From the NCBI GenBank assembly GCA_965662045.1, contig CBFIGE010000007.1, positions 68,245 to 132,244 on the forward strand: a stretch of DNA of 64,000 nt, in the 5' to 3' direction. Below are positions 8,507 through 17,434 of this stretch, one piece after another; position 1 is the stretch's first letter, and every line of letters begins with the position of its first letter. The DNA is from UBA3478 sp965662045 (GTDB lineage: Bacteria; Bacteroidota; Bacteroidia; Flavobacteriales; Flavobacteriaceae). The notes below the pieces were generated by a model, which was not told the DNA's origin, did no database searches, and worked only from the letters and a program-made list of their open reading frames with translations. Both the position numbers and the translations under genes were made by a program.

Positions 8507-9370
8507 ATGCGACAGCTCAAAATTGTAAAACAAGTAACAAATAGAGAGTCAAAATCCTTAGACAAATACCTCAACGATATCAGTAAAATTGATTTAATTA
8601 CAGCTGATGAAGAAGTTGAATTGGCACAGCGAATTAGACAAGGCGACCAAAAGGCATTGGAAAAATTAACCAATGCCAACCTGCGCTTTGTCGTTTCTGT
8701 AGCTAAACAATATCAGAATCAAGGTTTGAAGCTTCCTGATTTAATTAACGAAGGTAATCTTGGTTTAGTCAAGGCGGCGCAGCGTTTTGATGAAACACGA
8801 GGATTTAAATTCATTTCCTATGCGGTATGGTGGATTAGACAAAGTATTCTTCACGCTCTAGCTGAACAATCGAGAATTGTTCGTTTACCTTTGAACAAAA
8901 TCGGTGCGATAAACAAAATCAACAAGACCTTTTCTTATTTAGAACAGGCACATGAGAGGCCACCTTCAGCAGAAGAAATTGCTGACGAACTAGATATGAC
9001 TATAACAGAAGTAAAGCAATCTCTTAAAAATGCTGGGAGACACGTTTCTATGGACGCTCCGTTTGAAGAAGGTGAATCTTCTAATTTGTATGATGTTTTG
9101 CAGCATGGTGAATCTCCAAACCCTGAAGGCTCGTTAATTAACGAATCTTTGAATACTGAGATAGGTAGGATTTTAAACACGCTTAACGATAAAGAAGAAA
9201 AAGTGGTTAGATTGTTTTTTGGAATAGACCAAAAGTCACCAAAAAGTCTAGATGAAATTGGACAAGAATTTGATCTTACAAGGGAACGTGTTCGTCAAAT
9301 AAGAGAGAAAGCTTTGAGAAAATTAAAAAAGCATGCTGATAATCCTTTGTTAAAATCATTTTTAGGATAA
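8507..9370 (+). CDS. rpoD: Primary RNA polymerase sigma factor (RpoD/SigA)
   Basis: A 287-residue sigma-70 of the short form usual in Bacteroidota. It begins MRQLKIVKQVTNRESKSLDKYL (given here as MRQLKIVK then QVTNRESKSLDKYL), which includes region 1.2. Region 2 follows (NLRFVVSVAKQYQNQGLKL, the -10 recognition stretch FDETRGFKFISYAVWWIRQ), then region 3 (RPPSAEEIADELDM), and region 4 with the C-terminal helix-turn-helix SLDEIGQEFDLTRERVRQIREKALRKL that contacts the -33 element. Region 1.1 is missing, as normal for the phylum. It directs housekeeping transcription, probably from promoters with TTG and TAnnTTTG elements. It is monocistronic, and its stop abuts the stop of a small ORF on the other strand. 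Confidence 0.97.
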   Translation: MRQLKIVKQVTNRESKSLDKYLNDISKIDLITADEEVELAQRIRQGDQKALEKLTNANLRFVVSVAKQYQNQGLKLPDLINEGNLGLVKAAQRFDETRGFKFISYAVWWIRQSILHALAEQSRIVRLPLNKIGAINKINKTFSYLEQAHERPPSAEEIADELDMTITEVKQSLKNAGRHVSMDAPFEEGESSNLYDVLQHGESPNPEGSLINESLNTEIGRILNTLNDKEEKVVRLFFGIDQKSPKSLDEIGQEFDLTRERVRQIREKALRKLKKHADNPLLKSFLG

Positions 9371-9466
9371 CTATAATTCTATATTTTCTATCTGAGCGTC
9401 TGATAAAAGACCATTTAGAGCAATTAAAAATTGAACATACGGCTCACCAAATTGATCATAATGCAT
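9371..9466 (-). CDS. Possible 31-residue small protein, coupled to the upstream ORF
   Basis: A 31-codon ORF, starting MHYDQFGEPYVQFLIALN and ending DAQIENIEL. Its ATG lies within the last codons of the 104-residue ORF (overlap 9456-9466, frame +1), and its stop touches the rpoD stop. The reading frame is clean and the residue choice looks coding, so it may be a translationally coupled small protein. The alternative is that it is the original C-terminus of the upstream protein, separated by a frameshift. I do not recognise it. Confidence 0.4.
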   Translation of the reverse strand: MHYDQFGEPYVQFLIALNGLLSDAQIENIEL

Positions 9467-9770
9467 AATCGTCGTTTTTAAGTTTAAGGACCTGATCTAT
9501 ATATGCTTGCCCCAATGATGCTAATAGCTGAAATCTATTTTTTTTAGTATTAGCTTTTATCATAGCACTTAAAATGTGTATTAAATCCAAGTCGTTTAAT
9601 TGTTTGCTTACATTCATTTGATTGTTTATGAGCCTATGTATGGCTATTGGGTGATTCGCCTTTGCATATTTTGCCAAGGTTAAGATGAATTTGACATGAA
9701 TATTTCTTATTTTGAAAGGGTATTTCGCAGGTTCTAAATTTGCGAAGTGATGTATGTTATTTATCATCAT
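9456..9770 (-). CDS. Hypothetical 104-residue protein
   Basis: I do not recognise this protein. It is predicted to be soluble, helical and basic (MINNIHHFANLEPAKYPF, then FILTLAKYAKANHPIAIHRL), without signal peptide or membrane span. Its repeated helix-like segments resemble a small helical-repeat protein, but no motif supports a function. The last codons overlap a 31-codon ORF in another frame. It is convergent with rpoD. Real but unknown coding is more likely than chance because it is the only long open frame in this interval. Confidence 0.5.
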   Translation of the reverse strand: MMINNIHHFANLEPAKYPFKIRNIHVKFILTLAKYAKANHPIAIHRLINNQMNVSKQLNDLDLIHILSAMIKANTKKNRFQLLASLGQAYIDQVLKLKNDDYAL

Positions 9771-9839
9771 ATTCCAAAGGCTTACTCAATATAAATAACG
9801 TAGTTTATGTAATTTTTGTATAATTAATAAAACAAAAAA

Positions 9840-11129
9840 ATGAGATATTTAAGAATCACTTCTGTACTTTTTGCAAGCACCTATCTTTTTTCTTGTCAAA
9901 ATGAGACTAAAACAGAAACTTTTGACGAGATGGTTAAACGAGTACATGCTGAAGTCATAACTATTGATACGCACTGTGATATCAATGTTTCAAATTTCAC
10001 TAAGGATTCCAATTATACCAAACGCCTAAATACTCAGGTTGACATTCCTAAAATGAAGGAGGGTGGTCTGGACGTAGCTTGGTTCATCGTTTATACTGGA
10101 CAAGGGGAACTCAATGAAGAAGGATATGCTAAAGCAAAAGAAAATGCATATTCTAAATTCGAGGCAATAGCGAACTTAACAAGTCAATTTGCCCCTGAAG
10201 AAATTGAGCTCGCGCGTTCAAGCCAAGAGGTTTTTGAAATTATAGATCGAGGTAACCTTGTGGCTATGATTGGTGTGGAGAACGCCTACCCTATTGGAAC
10301 GGATTTAAGCGAAGTAGAACGCTATCACGAATTAGGCGCACGGTATATATCTCTGGCGCATAATGGTCACAGTCAATTTTCAGATTCTAATACGGGTGAA
10401 CGTGATGGTGTATGGCTCCACGACGGTTTGAGTGAATTAGGCGAGCAAATGGTTGCTGAAATGAATCGTTTAGGAATTATGATTGACATATCCCACCCCT
10501 CTAAAGAAGCCATAAAAGATATGGTTAGCTTGTCAAAAGCACCCATCATTGCATCACATTCTTCTGCTCGTGCATTGTGTGATCACAGTCGAAATTTAGA
10601 TGACGAGCAGTTGATGTCGATAAAAGAAAACGGTGGAGTTGTGCAGACGGTTGCGTTTAGCTCATATCTGAATACGGAAAAACACAATATCTATTCTTCT
10701 TATCTATCTGAAATAGAGACCTCAATTAAAGATTCATTACAAATTGAGATTCCTCCTCGAAGAAGCTGGAGTCAAATGAATGATAGTCAAATTCAAGAAG
10801 CTATGGATAATTATCGTAAAGTACGAGACTTGGCCTCAGAAATAGCAGCAAATGATGAAAATGCACCAGAGGCAGTCTCAGTAAAAGACTTCGTAGATCA
10901 TATCGACTATATGGTTGAACTCATTGGAATTAATCACGTTGGAATAAGCAGTGATTTCGACGGTGGTGGAGGTATTCAAGGTTGGAAAGATGCTTCAGAA
11001 ACAGAAAATGTCACTCGTGAATTATTGGAACGTGGGTATACTGAGGATCATATTAAAAAACTTTGGGGGCTTAATTTACTTCGGGTTTTAGACGAGGTTC
11101 AGGCCGTTGCTAAAAAACTTCAGAAATAA
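9840..11129 (+). CDS. Membrane dipeptidase (renal dipeptidase, M19), lipoprotein
   Basis: A zinc-dependent dipeptidase of family M19 with a TIM-barrel amidohydrolase fold, 429 residues. The N-terminus has a lipoprotein signal ending TYLFSCQNE (lipobox LFSC), so it should be anchored in the cell envelope. Metal and active-site elements are ITIDTHCDIN (HxD), AMIGVENAYPIG (bridging Glu), YISLAHNGHSQF (about 110 residues later in the sheet), MIDISHPSKEA, IIASHSSARALCDHSRNL and GISSDFDGGG. These match the family in order. It would cleave dipeptides such as those from imported or wall peptides. It is an isolated gene with no obvious operon partner, and its stop lies 2 bases from that of the opposing thioesterase gene. 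Confidence 0.93.
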   Translation: MRYLRITSVLFASTYLFSCQNETKTETFDEMVKRVHAEVITIDTHCDINVSNFTKDSNYTKRLNTQVDIPKMKEGGLDVAWFIVYTGQGELNEEGYAKAKENAYSKFEAIANLTSQFAPEEIELARSSQEVFEIIDRGNLVAMIGVENAYPIGTDLSEVERYHELGARYISLAHNGHSQFSDSNTGERDGVWLHDGLSELGEQMVAEMNRLGIMIDISHPSKEAIKDMVSLSKAPIIASHSSARALCDHSRNLDDEQLMSIKENGGVVQTVAFSSYLNTEKHNIYSSYLSEIETSIKDSLQIEIPPRRSWSQMNDSQIQEAMDNYRKVRDLASEIAANDENAPEAVSVKDFVDHIDYMVELIGINHVGISSDFDGGGGIQGWKDASETENVTRELLERGYTEDHIKKLWGLNLLRVLDEVQAVAKKLQK

Positions 11130-11131
11130 GC

Positions 11132-11530
11132 TTAAGAATTGGAGTTAGAAAGTCGGTCTTTTACGAATTCTATTTCTTTTTTACCGTGCGGATAAGGCTT
11201 GCCATCCTTATCTAAATTCACTATGATGATATTGTCTACGATAATAATAGTTTCGTGTGTCATTTTGTTTCTGACCTCAGAATTCAAAGTGATTGAGCTC
11301 GTGCCAAAGGAGACCACTTCTATTCCAATTTCGACGATATCGCCTAGCATAGCAGAACTTAGAAAGTTAATTTCAGAGATGTATTTAGTAACCAATCGTT
11401 TATTCTCCAATTGTATGATGCTGTAAAGTATAGCTTCTTCATCAATCCAACTGAGTACTTTACCTCCGAACAGAGTACCATTGGCGTTTAAATCTTCTGG
11501 TTTTACTATTCGTCTACTGTGAAATTTCAT
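11132..11530 (-). CDS. Hotdog-fold acyl-CoA thioesterase (YciA-like)
   Basis: A small cytosolic thioesterase that hydrolyses acyl-CoA to free acid and CoA. The family signature is present: KPEDLNANGTLFGGKVLSWIDEEAI, here in two pieces (KPEDLNANGTLFGGK, VLSWIDEEAI), with the catalytic Asn/Asp region, followed by hotdog beta strands ending in DNIIIVNLDKDGKPYPHGKK. I use the ATG at 11530 because homologs begin MKFHSRR; the upstream ATG at 11542 would add four residues. About 132 residues, a normal length for a single-hotdog subunit. It is convergent with the dipeptidase gene and monocistronic. Confidence 0.9.
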   Translation of the reverse strand: MKFHSRRIVKPEDLNANGTLFGGKVLSWIDEEAILYSIIQLENKRLVTKYISEINFLSSAMLGDIVEIGIEVVSFGTSSITLNSEVRNKMTHETIIIVDNIIIVNLDKDGKPYPHGKKEIEFVKDRLSNSNS

Positions 11531-11645
11531 TTTTTGTTGCAAATTTAATAAAGCTGCGAAGTTAATTACGCTGTTTAAAAGATGTTTTTTTAATAATGGT
11601 AGATGAACTTGAAAGCTATTATCTTTAAGTCAAATCGAGAATAAA

Positions 11646-12056
11646 ATGATAGATAGAGATGAGCGTTTACAGAGACAAAGACCAGATCTTCCTGTATCAA
11701 AAATAAAAGACAATATGTCTTCTGAGGAATATTTTCAAAATGCTGTGTTAAGACCCATTTTGAAATTTCAAAATGATATTTTAATTGAAGTATTTAAGAC
11801 GTATATCCAAAAGAGAAAAAATGTTTACAATACTTTGAATGTAAATCAAAAATTGAACTATGTCGCTCACAGTATTCAAAAGGATATGAAGTTTCGTAAT
11901 CAATTAAAAGGCATGATTGTTGGTTTGTTTAGTCTAGAAGAATACGAATTGTATATTAAAAACTCATCCGCTTTAAATAAGCGTATGATGAGTTTGATGA
12001 TTCAAAGGATTCAAAATCAACTACAATTGTTGGAGCTTGACACATTTTTAGAGTAG
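11646..12056 (+). CDS. Conserved flavobacterial protein of unknown function (136 aa)
   Basis: A 136-residue soluble protein, mainly alpha-helical with a basic N-terminus. It contains the blocks SSEEYFQNAVLRPILKFQND, KLNYVAHSIQKDMKFRNQLKGMI and SSALNKRMMSLMIQRI. From memory similar proteins occur across flavobacteria, where they have been mislabelled glyoxalase; I see no glyoxalase metal site here. Function unknown. Its 3' end overlaps the opposing DUF2461 gene by nine bases. No signal peptide or membrane span. Confidence 0.7.
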   Translation: MIDRDERLQRQRPDLPVSKIKDNMSSEEYFQNAVLRPILKFQNDILIEVFKTYIQKRKNVYNTLNVNQKLNYVAHSIQKDMKFRNQLKGMIVGLFSLEEYELYIKNSSALNKRMMSLMIQRIQNQLQLLELDTFLE

Positions 12057-12719
12057 TGATTGACCATTGACATCTGTGGTCAATACATCGCTCATGTAAT
12101 CAAAAAACACAGAAATAGTTTTAAACCCATTGGAAACTTCCTTACTGAAAGTAGTATCTAAAACCTGTTCAAGGTCTAATTTTTTTAGAAAAATAAATTG
12201 CTTAAATCGAATAAACTCTATCCCCTTTTGGTCTGGTGAAAATCCTTTAGGAGCTTTTTTTAGTGCATCTCCTTGAAGTTCGCCCCAAAACTTGTTAAGT
12301 ATTGAATGGGTTAGAACTTCTTTAAATTCTTCCGGATCTGCTGCGATTTCCTGTCGTATTCTCAATAGATCCTCTTTTGAAGGATTCCAAAATCCACATG
12401 CCATAAACGAATTCTTGGGTTCTAGGTGCAAGTAGTAGCCCCCGCGACGTTCTCGACCTCTGCGGACAAAGGAACATGAAAAATGTGTTTTGAATGGTGT
12501 CTTATCTTTTGAGAAACGAACATCTCGATAAATTCGAAATATTTTTAATTTCTCGATATCATCATAGGATTCCATTTTCTTTTGCACCTCTTCAAAAACT
12601 AATTTGATAGAATTCTTGTGTGTTTCGTATTGAGGCTTATTGTCATTAAACCATTCTCTGTTGTTGTTTTCTTTGAGCTCGCTTAAAAACGAAAAAGCTT
12701 CTGTTATCTGCTCTGACAT
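12048..12719 (-). CDS. DUF2461 (TIGR02453) family protein
   Basis: A 223-residue protein of the uncharacterised DUF2461 family. The family blocks are visible: FLSELKENNNREWFNDNKPQYE, KIFRIYRDVRFSKDKTPFKTHF and GGYYLHLEPKNSFMACGFWNP, with a C-terminal FSKEVSNGF. The conserved Trp, Asp and Arg residues are intact, but no catalytic role is established. It abuts the MoxR-type ATPase gene (shared base at 12719) and lies in the same transcript as the MoxR/VWA pair, so a role in that pathway is possible but unproven. Confidence 0.88.
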   Translation of the reverse strand: MSEQITEAFSFLSELKENNNREWFNDNKPQYETHKNSIKLVFEEVQKKMESYDDIEKLKIFRIYRDVRFSKDKTPFKTHFSCSFVRRGRERRGGYYLHLEPKNSFMACGFWNPSKEDLLRIRQEIAADPEEFKEVLTHSILNKFWGELQGDALKKAPKGFSPDQKGIEFIRFKQFIFLKKLDLEQVLDTTFSKEVSNGFKTISVFFDYMSDVLTTDVNGQSLL

Positions 12720-14179
12720 TACAATCCGTTTAAGTATCCACCGTATAAATCATTGATGCGTTGTCCTGTCTCTAAATCTGTGCGACTTAATTTTTTGGAA
12801 ACTACTAAGCCCCAAATAATAAGTTCTTTATAAAAATAGCTCTCCTTTTCACTAGTGTTTAAATGCTCCTTGAGAATTTGATTTAATGGGGTGATTTTAT
12901 CTAAAGTTTCCCTGTAGATTTGATTATCCGCATCGGTAGAAAAATCAACGGCATCTTGCTCAAAAAACCAGGTAAATAAATCATCATAAGGACTACTTTC
13001 CTCCGACTTTTCGAGCTTTTCTATTTTTGGAAATAAAGATTCAAATGTATTTTTAATTGCCTGATCAATTAGACTCAACGCCACTTCATCAGTACCCAAT
13101 TGTTCTCCTTCATATACCAATTCTACTTTTCCTGTGATGGCTTGTATGATATTTGAAAAATCTGATAAACGCACAGCTGTGTTTTGTTCTTCATTGTACA
13201 ACATTCTTCTTTGGATAGAGGCGATAAGACTTTCAAAAGCAGAAATACTCAAACGTGCACTCACTCCACTATTTGCATCGACATATTCGCTTTCACGTGC
13301 GCAAAAACTTATTTCTTCTATGAGATCGCGGGCAATTTCAGGAATATAAACCTGTTCTTCAATAGAGGGGTCTATTTTCGCTTCTTGTGTGGTAATTTGT
13401 TTTGCGATTTCAATAGATCTAGGGTAATGAGTTAAGATTTGAGATCCTATTCTATCTTTCAAAGGAGTAACGATACTACCCCTATTGGTATAATCTTCTG
13501 GGTTTGCGGTAAAAATAAAAGATATATCCAGTGGTAATTTGAGTTTAAACCCACGAATTTGTATGTCTCCTTCTTGTAATATATTAAACAGAGAAACTTG
13601 AATTCTAGCTTGTAAATCAGGTATTTCGTTAATAACAAATAGGCATCGGTTTGCTCTAGGGATCATTCCAAAATGTATAACGCCTTCATCGGCATAAGAC
13701 AATTTTAGATTAGCAGCTTTTATTGGGTCAACATCTCCTATCAAATCTGCAACACTAACATCGGGAGTAGCCAATTTTTCATAATAACGATCTTCGGCTG
13801 CCAACCATTCAATTGGGGTTTCATCCCCTTTTTCTACAAGTAGTTTTTTGGCAAAAGGTGAGATGGGCGCAAATGGATCGTCATTTATTTCTGAGCCTTT
13901 AATTATTGGTATATGTGAATCCAAAAGACCAATCAGTAAACGTGCAATTTTTGTTTTTGCCTGTCCTCTTAATCCTAAAAAGTTGATGTTATGTTTAGCT
14001 AAGATTGCATTTTCAACTTGTGGAATCACAGTGTTTTCATAACCCATTATTGGACGAAACACCTCCACTCCTTCTCTGTATGATCGAATCAAGTTTGATT
14101 TAAGTTCTTCCTTAATGGATTTTGGCACATAATTATTTGCCTTTAATTCTCCTAGTGTTTTAATGGATGTTAATTTCAT
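12719..14179 (-). CDS. MoxR-type AAA+ ATPase (Mg-chelatase-like)
   Basis: A 486-residue AAA+ ATPase of the MoxR/magnesium-chelatase I branch. The Walker A segment is diverged but recognisable as INFLGLRGQAKTKIARLL, Walker B is CLFVINEIPDLQAR, sensor-like residues follow in ISFIFTANPEDYTNRGSIVTPLKDR, and a helical lid domain follows. Such ATPases act with VWA-domain partners as metal-insertion or protein-remodelling chaperones. The partner is the next gene upstream, 1 base apart. The C-terminal 120 residues are an accessory helical region. The substrate cannot be predicted from the sequence. Pairing with the VWA protein is strong evidence for a functional complex. Confidence 0.88.
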   Translation of the reverse strand: MKLTSIKTLGELKANNYVPKSIKEELKSNLIRSYREGVEVFRPIMGYENTVIPQVENAILAKHNINFLGLRGQAKTKIARLLIGLLDSHIPIIKGSEINDDPFAPISPFAKKLLVEKGDETPIEWLAAEDRYYEKLATPDVSVADLIGDVDPIKAANLKLSYADEGVIHFGMIPRANRCLFVINEIPDLQARIQVSLFNILQEGDIQIRGFKLKLPLDISFIFTANPEDYTNRGSIVTPLKDRIGSQILTHYPRSIEIAKQITTQEAKIDPSIEEQVYIPEIARDLIEEISFCARESEYVDANSGVSARLSISAFESLIASIQRRMLYNEEQNTAVRLSDFSNIIQAITGKVELVYEGEQLGTDEVALSLIDQAIKNTFESLFPKIEKLEKSEESSPYDDLFTWFFEQDAVDFSTDADNQIYRETLDKITPLNQILKEHLNTSEKESYFYKELIIWGLVVSKKLSRTDLETGQRINDLYGGYLNGL

Positions 14180-14180
14180 A

Positions 14181-15320
14181 TTATCCTCTTAATTTTCTTT
14201 TTCGATTGCTTTTGTAATCGTCAAAAATAAGTTCGCCTAAATCCGATAGACCCGAATAATAAGCTTTTCCTTGATTTGCTTCTGTGAAGTTTTTGACGAA
14301 CTGTGTCAAATAAGGGTCTTGGGCAATCATAAACGTAGTGATTGAAACTCCAGCTTTTTTGGCTTCTTCTGCTTTTTGATAGCACAGGCCAGTTATGGTC
14401 TCATCAAGCCCAACACTATTTTTGTAATATTCACCTGATTTAAGGCGAATACAACTTGGTTTACCGTCAGTGATCATGAATATCTGACGATTGGCATATT
14501 TTTTACGCCTTAAAATAGACATTGCAAGTTCTAGACCAGCAACAGTATTGGTGTGATAAGGTCCAACCTTTAGATAAGGTAAATCGGCAATCGATATTGG
14601 CCAAGAATCATTTCCGAAAACAATCACATCAAGTGTGTCTTTTGGATACCTTGTAGTGATTAATTCTGCTAAAGCCATAGCTACTTTTTTTGCAGGTGTT
14701 ATTCGGTCTTCTCCATACAATATCATACTGTGACTAATGTCGATCATTAGTACCGTACTCATTTGCGCTTTAAAACTTGAATCTTCAACAACTAAATCAC
14801 TTTCGTTGAAATTGAAATCCTCAGCCTGTGATCTTTTAAAGGCATTCTTTAGGCTTTCTGTCATTGAAATTTGGTCAATTCGATCTCCAAATTGGTAGGA
14901 TCTCAACTCTCCGTTTTTTTCGTCTCCTTCTCCTGTGAATTTAGTTTTATGATTTCCAGCTCCGCTTCTTTTTAAGTTACCGAAGATTTGCTCTAGGGCA
15001 CTTCTTCTTAAGTCTCGTTCAAGTTTCGCTGTAAGTTTAGTCTTAGCATTTGAATCTCCTTGAGCACTGCCATCAGGATTTGTGTCGATTTCTTGTTTTA
15101 GGTAGCCTTTGTCAAAAAGGTCTTTTAAGAAATCGTCAATAGTGTAATCGTCTGTAGTTAATTGGTACTCTTTGTCTAGTTCTTTCAACCAAGCGATAGC
15201 CTCATCGACATCTCCTGAAGTGTACGTAATGAGTTCTTTGAAAATTTCGTAGAGTTGATCAAAGATCGATCCCTTTTTTAGATCGTATAAACTGATTCTA
15301 AAGCGAGTTCTTGGTTTCAT
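14181..15320 (-). CDS. VWA-domain protein, partner of the MoxR ATPase
   Basis: A 379-residue protein with a helical N-terminal region (including TKLTAKLERDLRRSALEQIF) and a C-terminal von Willebrand A domain. The MIDAS metal site is visible as MLIDISHSMILYGEDRITPAKK (shown as MLIDISHSM, ...ITPAKK), with the later DGKPSCIRLKSG element (ITDGKP). It should bind Mg and a target protein for remodelling by the adjacent AAA+ ATPase, one base downstream. It has no signal peptide, so it is cytoplasmic. It begins 21 bases after hisIE on the same strand and may be reached by read-through from the his operon. Confidence 0.87.
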   Translation of the reverse strand: MKPRTRFRISLYDLKKGSIFDQLYEIFKELITYTSGDVDEAIAWLKELDKEYQLTTDDYTIDDFLKDLFDKGYLKQEIDTNPDGSAQGDSNAKTKLTAKLERDLRRSALEQIFGNLKRSGAGNHKTKFTGEGDEKNGELRSYQFGDRIDQISMTESLKNAFKRSQAEDFNFNESDLVVEDSSFKAQMSTVLMIDISHSMILYGEDRITPAKKVAMALAELITTRYPKDTLDVIVFGNDSWPISIADLPYLKVGPYHTNTVAGLELAMSILRRKKYANRQIFMITDGKPSCIRLKSGEYYKNSVGLDETITGLCYQKAEEAKKAGVSITTFMIAQDPYLTQFVKNFTEANQGKAYYSGLSDLGELIFDDYKSNRKRKLRG

Positions 15321-15341
15321 AGCAAGATCTAAGTTACAAAC

Positions 15342-15956
15342 TTACGTCCTATTCTGATGTCTTTTTTCAAGTACAGCTAAAGAATCATGAATAGAAAAGC
15401 CTTTTGCCTTCAATAAAACTAAATAATGAAATAGTAAATCAGCTGATTCCTCTAAAAATGCTTTTTCATTGTTATCCATGCTTTCAATAACCAATTCAAC
15501 AGCTTCTTCTCCAACTTTTTGGGCTACTTTATTAATGCCTTTTTGCATTAAACTAGACACGTAACTCTCTTTATTTTCAGTCGAAATTCTTTCTTCAATT
15601 ACCTCTTCTAGAGTTTTGATAAAATCTAATGAAGTCGAAATATTAGACTCACCCCAACAGGTATCTGTACCAAGATGACATGTGGGGCCATCAGGATTAA
15701 CTTTAACTAAGATACTATCGTGGTCGCAATCATAGGTCATAGTAATCAGATTTAAATAATTCTCACTTTGTTCTCCTTTGAGCCAAAGTCTGTTTTTTGA
15801 TCTTGAATAAAACCAAACACGCTTTTGATCAATGGTTTTCTGATGTGCTTCTTGATTCATATAACCTTGCATTAATACATTTTTAGTAGCAGCATCTTGA
15901 ACGATTACTGGTAAAAGACCATCTGAGTTTTTTGAAAAATTGGGAATTCTAGTCAT
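15342..15956 (-). CDS. hisIE: HisIE: phosphoribosyl-AMP cyclohydrolase / phosphoribosyl-ATP pyrophosphatase
   Basis: A bifunctional enzyme for steps 2 and 3 of histidine synthesis. The N-terminal HisI domain carries the metal-binding block YDCDHDSILVKVNPDGPTCHL with TDTCW. The C-terminal HisE domain has the helical pattern GINKVAQKVGEEAVELVIESM and SADLLFHYLVLL, typical of MazG-like pyrophosphatases. At 204 residues it has the normal length for the fusion. It is the last gene of the his operon and overlaps hisF by 8 bases. Regulation is expected from the leader attenuator upstream of hisG. Confidence 0.97.
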   Translation of the reverse strand: MTRIPNFSKNSDGLLPVIVQDAATKNVLMQGYMNQEAHQKTIDQKRVWFYSRSKNRLWLKGEQSENYLNLITMTYDCDHDSILVKVNPDGPTCHLGTDTCWGESNISTSLDFIKTLEEVIEERISTENKESYVSSLMQKGINKVAQKVGEEAVELVIESMDNNEKAFLEESADLLFHYLVLLKAKGFSIHDSLAVLEKRHQNRT

Positions 15957-16716
15957 TGTAAACGGGTCTAATTTTAATATTGTGTTCTTGTAGAAAATTC
16001 TTCAGTGTAGCGATGTCAATTTCATTGAAATGAAAAACACTTGCGGCTAATGCTGCATCAGCCTTTCCCTTTGTGAAGGCCTCGACAAAATGAGTCATAC
16101 TTCCTGCTCCACCTGAAGCGATGATAGGAATGTTGAGTAAAGAATTTAACTGTAATAAGGGGTCGTTTGCGAAACCATTTTTGGTTCCGTCGTTGTTCAT
16201 GGAGGTGAATAAAAGTTCTCCTGCCCCTAGGTTTTGGGCTTCTAATGCCCAATCAAAAAGAGTTGTTTGAGTCGCTTTTTTTCCTCCTACTAAATGCACC
16301 ATCCACTGTTCATTGATCAATTTGGCATCAATGGCAACAACGATACATTGAGCTCCAAAATTTTCAGAGAGTTCTGTGATGAGGCTCGGATTTTTGAACG
16401 CTGATGAATTGACTGATATTTTGTCTGCTCCTCGCTTTAATAGTTCTTCAACTACATTAGGATTTGAAATACCTCCACCCACTGTAAATGGAATATCAAT
16501 GACTTTGGCTACTTCATACACTAAGTCATAAAGTGTATCTCTACCTTGTTCAGTGGCTGTGATGTCTAAAAAAACCAGTTCATCTGCACCATTATCACTG
16601 TAAAATTTCGCCAAAGCAATGGGATCACCAGCATCTTTTAAATCAATAAAATTAGTGCCCTTTACGCAACGACCGTCTTTGATATCTAAACACGGAATAA
16701 TTCTTTTACATACCAT
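15949..16716 (-). CDS. hisF: HisF, imidazole glycerol phosphate synthase cyclase subunit
   Basis: A TIM-barrel cyclase subunit that with HisH converts PRFAR and ammonia to IGP and AICAR. The N-terminus CKRIIPCLDIKDGRCVKGTNF contains the first catalytic Asp (PCLD); the second is in SMNNDGTKNGF. The phosphate-binding loops VGGGIS and IASGGAG are intact. I use the ATG at 16716, where homologs begin; a further ATG at 16722 exists. It overlaps hisA and hisIE. The HisH partner is two genes upstream. Confidence 0.96.
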   Translation of the reverse strand: MVCKRIIPCLDIKDGRCVKGTNFIDLKDAGDPIALAKFYSDNGADELVFLDITATEQGRDTLYDLVYEVAKVIDIPFTVGGGISNPNVVEELLKRGADKISVNSSAFKNPSLITELSENFGAQCIVVAIDAKLINEQWMVHLVGGKKATQTTLFDWALEAQNLGAGELLFTSMNNDGTKNGFANDPLLQLNSLLNIPIIASGGAGSMTHFVEAFTKGKADAALAASVFHFNEIDIATLKNFLQEHNIKIRPVYND

Positions 16717-17434
16717 TATCACAATAATTTTTGAGTTCTGAAGGTGTTATTTTGTTCTCGTAAATCGCTTTTCCTAAAATAACAGCGTGACATCCAATGG
16801 CTTCTAAGTCATAAACGTCTTGAATGCTTGAAACTCCTCCACTTGCAATGAGTTTGATGTGGTCAAATTTAGAAATGATTTTTTTATAAATGGCTGTGGA
16901 AGGCCCCTGTAACATACCATCTTTTGAAATATCAGTACAGATAACAGTTTTAACACCTAGATCCATATAATACTGAACAAAATCAAATAAATTAATATTT
17001 GATTGTTCACTCCAAGCCGAAACTGCTATTTGTTCATTTAAAAAATCTGCTCCAAGTATAATTTTTTCTGCCCCAAATCGCTCAATACACTTTTTCGCTT
17101 TATCAGTAGACTTTGCAGCCATACTTCCGAGTGTAACATAGCTCGCACCTAAATCAAATGCCTTTTCAACTTCTTGTATTTCACGTAAACCACCGCCAAA
17201 ATCAATGGTTAAATTGGTTTTAGATTTGATTTGCTTTAATACATACGAGTTAACTATCTTTTTCTGCTTGGCTCCATCTAAATCAACCAAATGAAGGCGT
17301 GTTATACCCAGTTTTTCGAAATTCAGCGCAACTTCTGTAGGATTTGAATGGTATTCTTTTTTAGTATTGTAAGCCCCTTTGGTGAGTCGAACACATTTTC
17401 CGTTGATCAGATCAATTGCTGGTATTAATTTCAT
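16706..17434 (-). CDS. hisA: HisA, ProFAR isomerase
   Basis: The TIM-barrel isomerase converting ProFAR to PRFAR. The N-terminal catalytic Asp is in IPAIDLINGKCVRL, the phosphate loops are IDFGGGLRE and IASGGVSS, and the second catalytic Asp is in ICTDISKDGMLQGPS. At 242 residues it has normal length. It overlaps hisH by 4 bases (ATGA-type) and hisF by about 11, which suggests translational coupling along the operon. Confidence 0.97.
   Translation of the reverse strand: MKLIPAIDLINGKCVRLTKGAYNTKKEYHSNPTEVALNFEKLGITRLHLVDLDGAKQKKIVNSYVLKQIKSKTNLTIDFGGGLREIQEVEKAFDLGASYVTLGSMAAKSTDKAKKCIERFGAEKIILGADFLNEQIAVSAWSEQSNINLFDFVQYYMDLGVKTVICTDISKDGMLQGPSTAIYKKIISKFDHIKLIASGGVSSIQDVYDLEAIGCHAVILGKAIYENKITPSELKNYCDNGM

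Noticed and set aside
11646..12056. Glyoxalase
   Set aside because: No metal-binding residues or repeat fold visible; label probably carried over.
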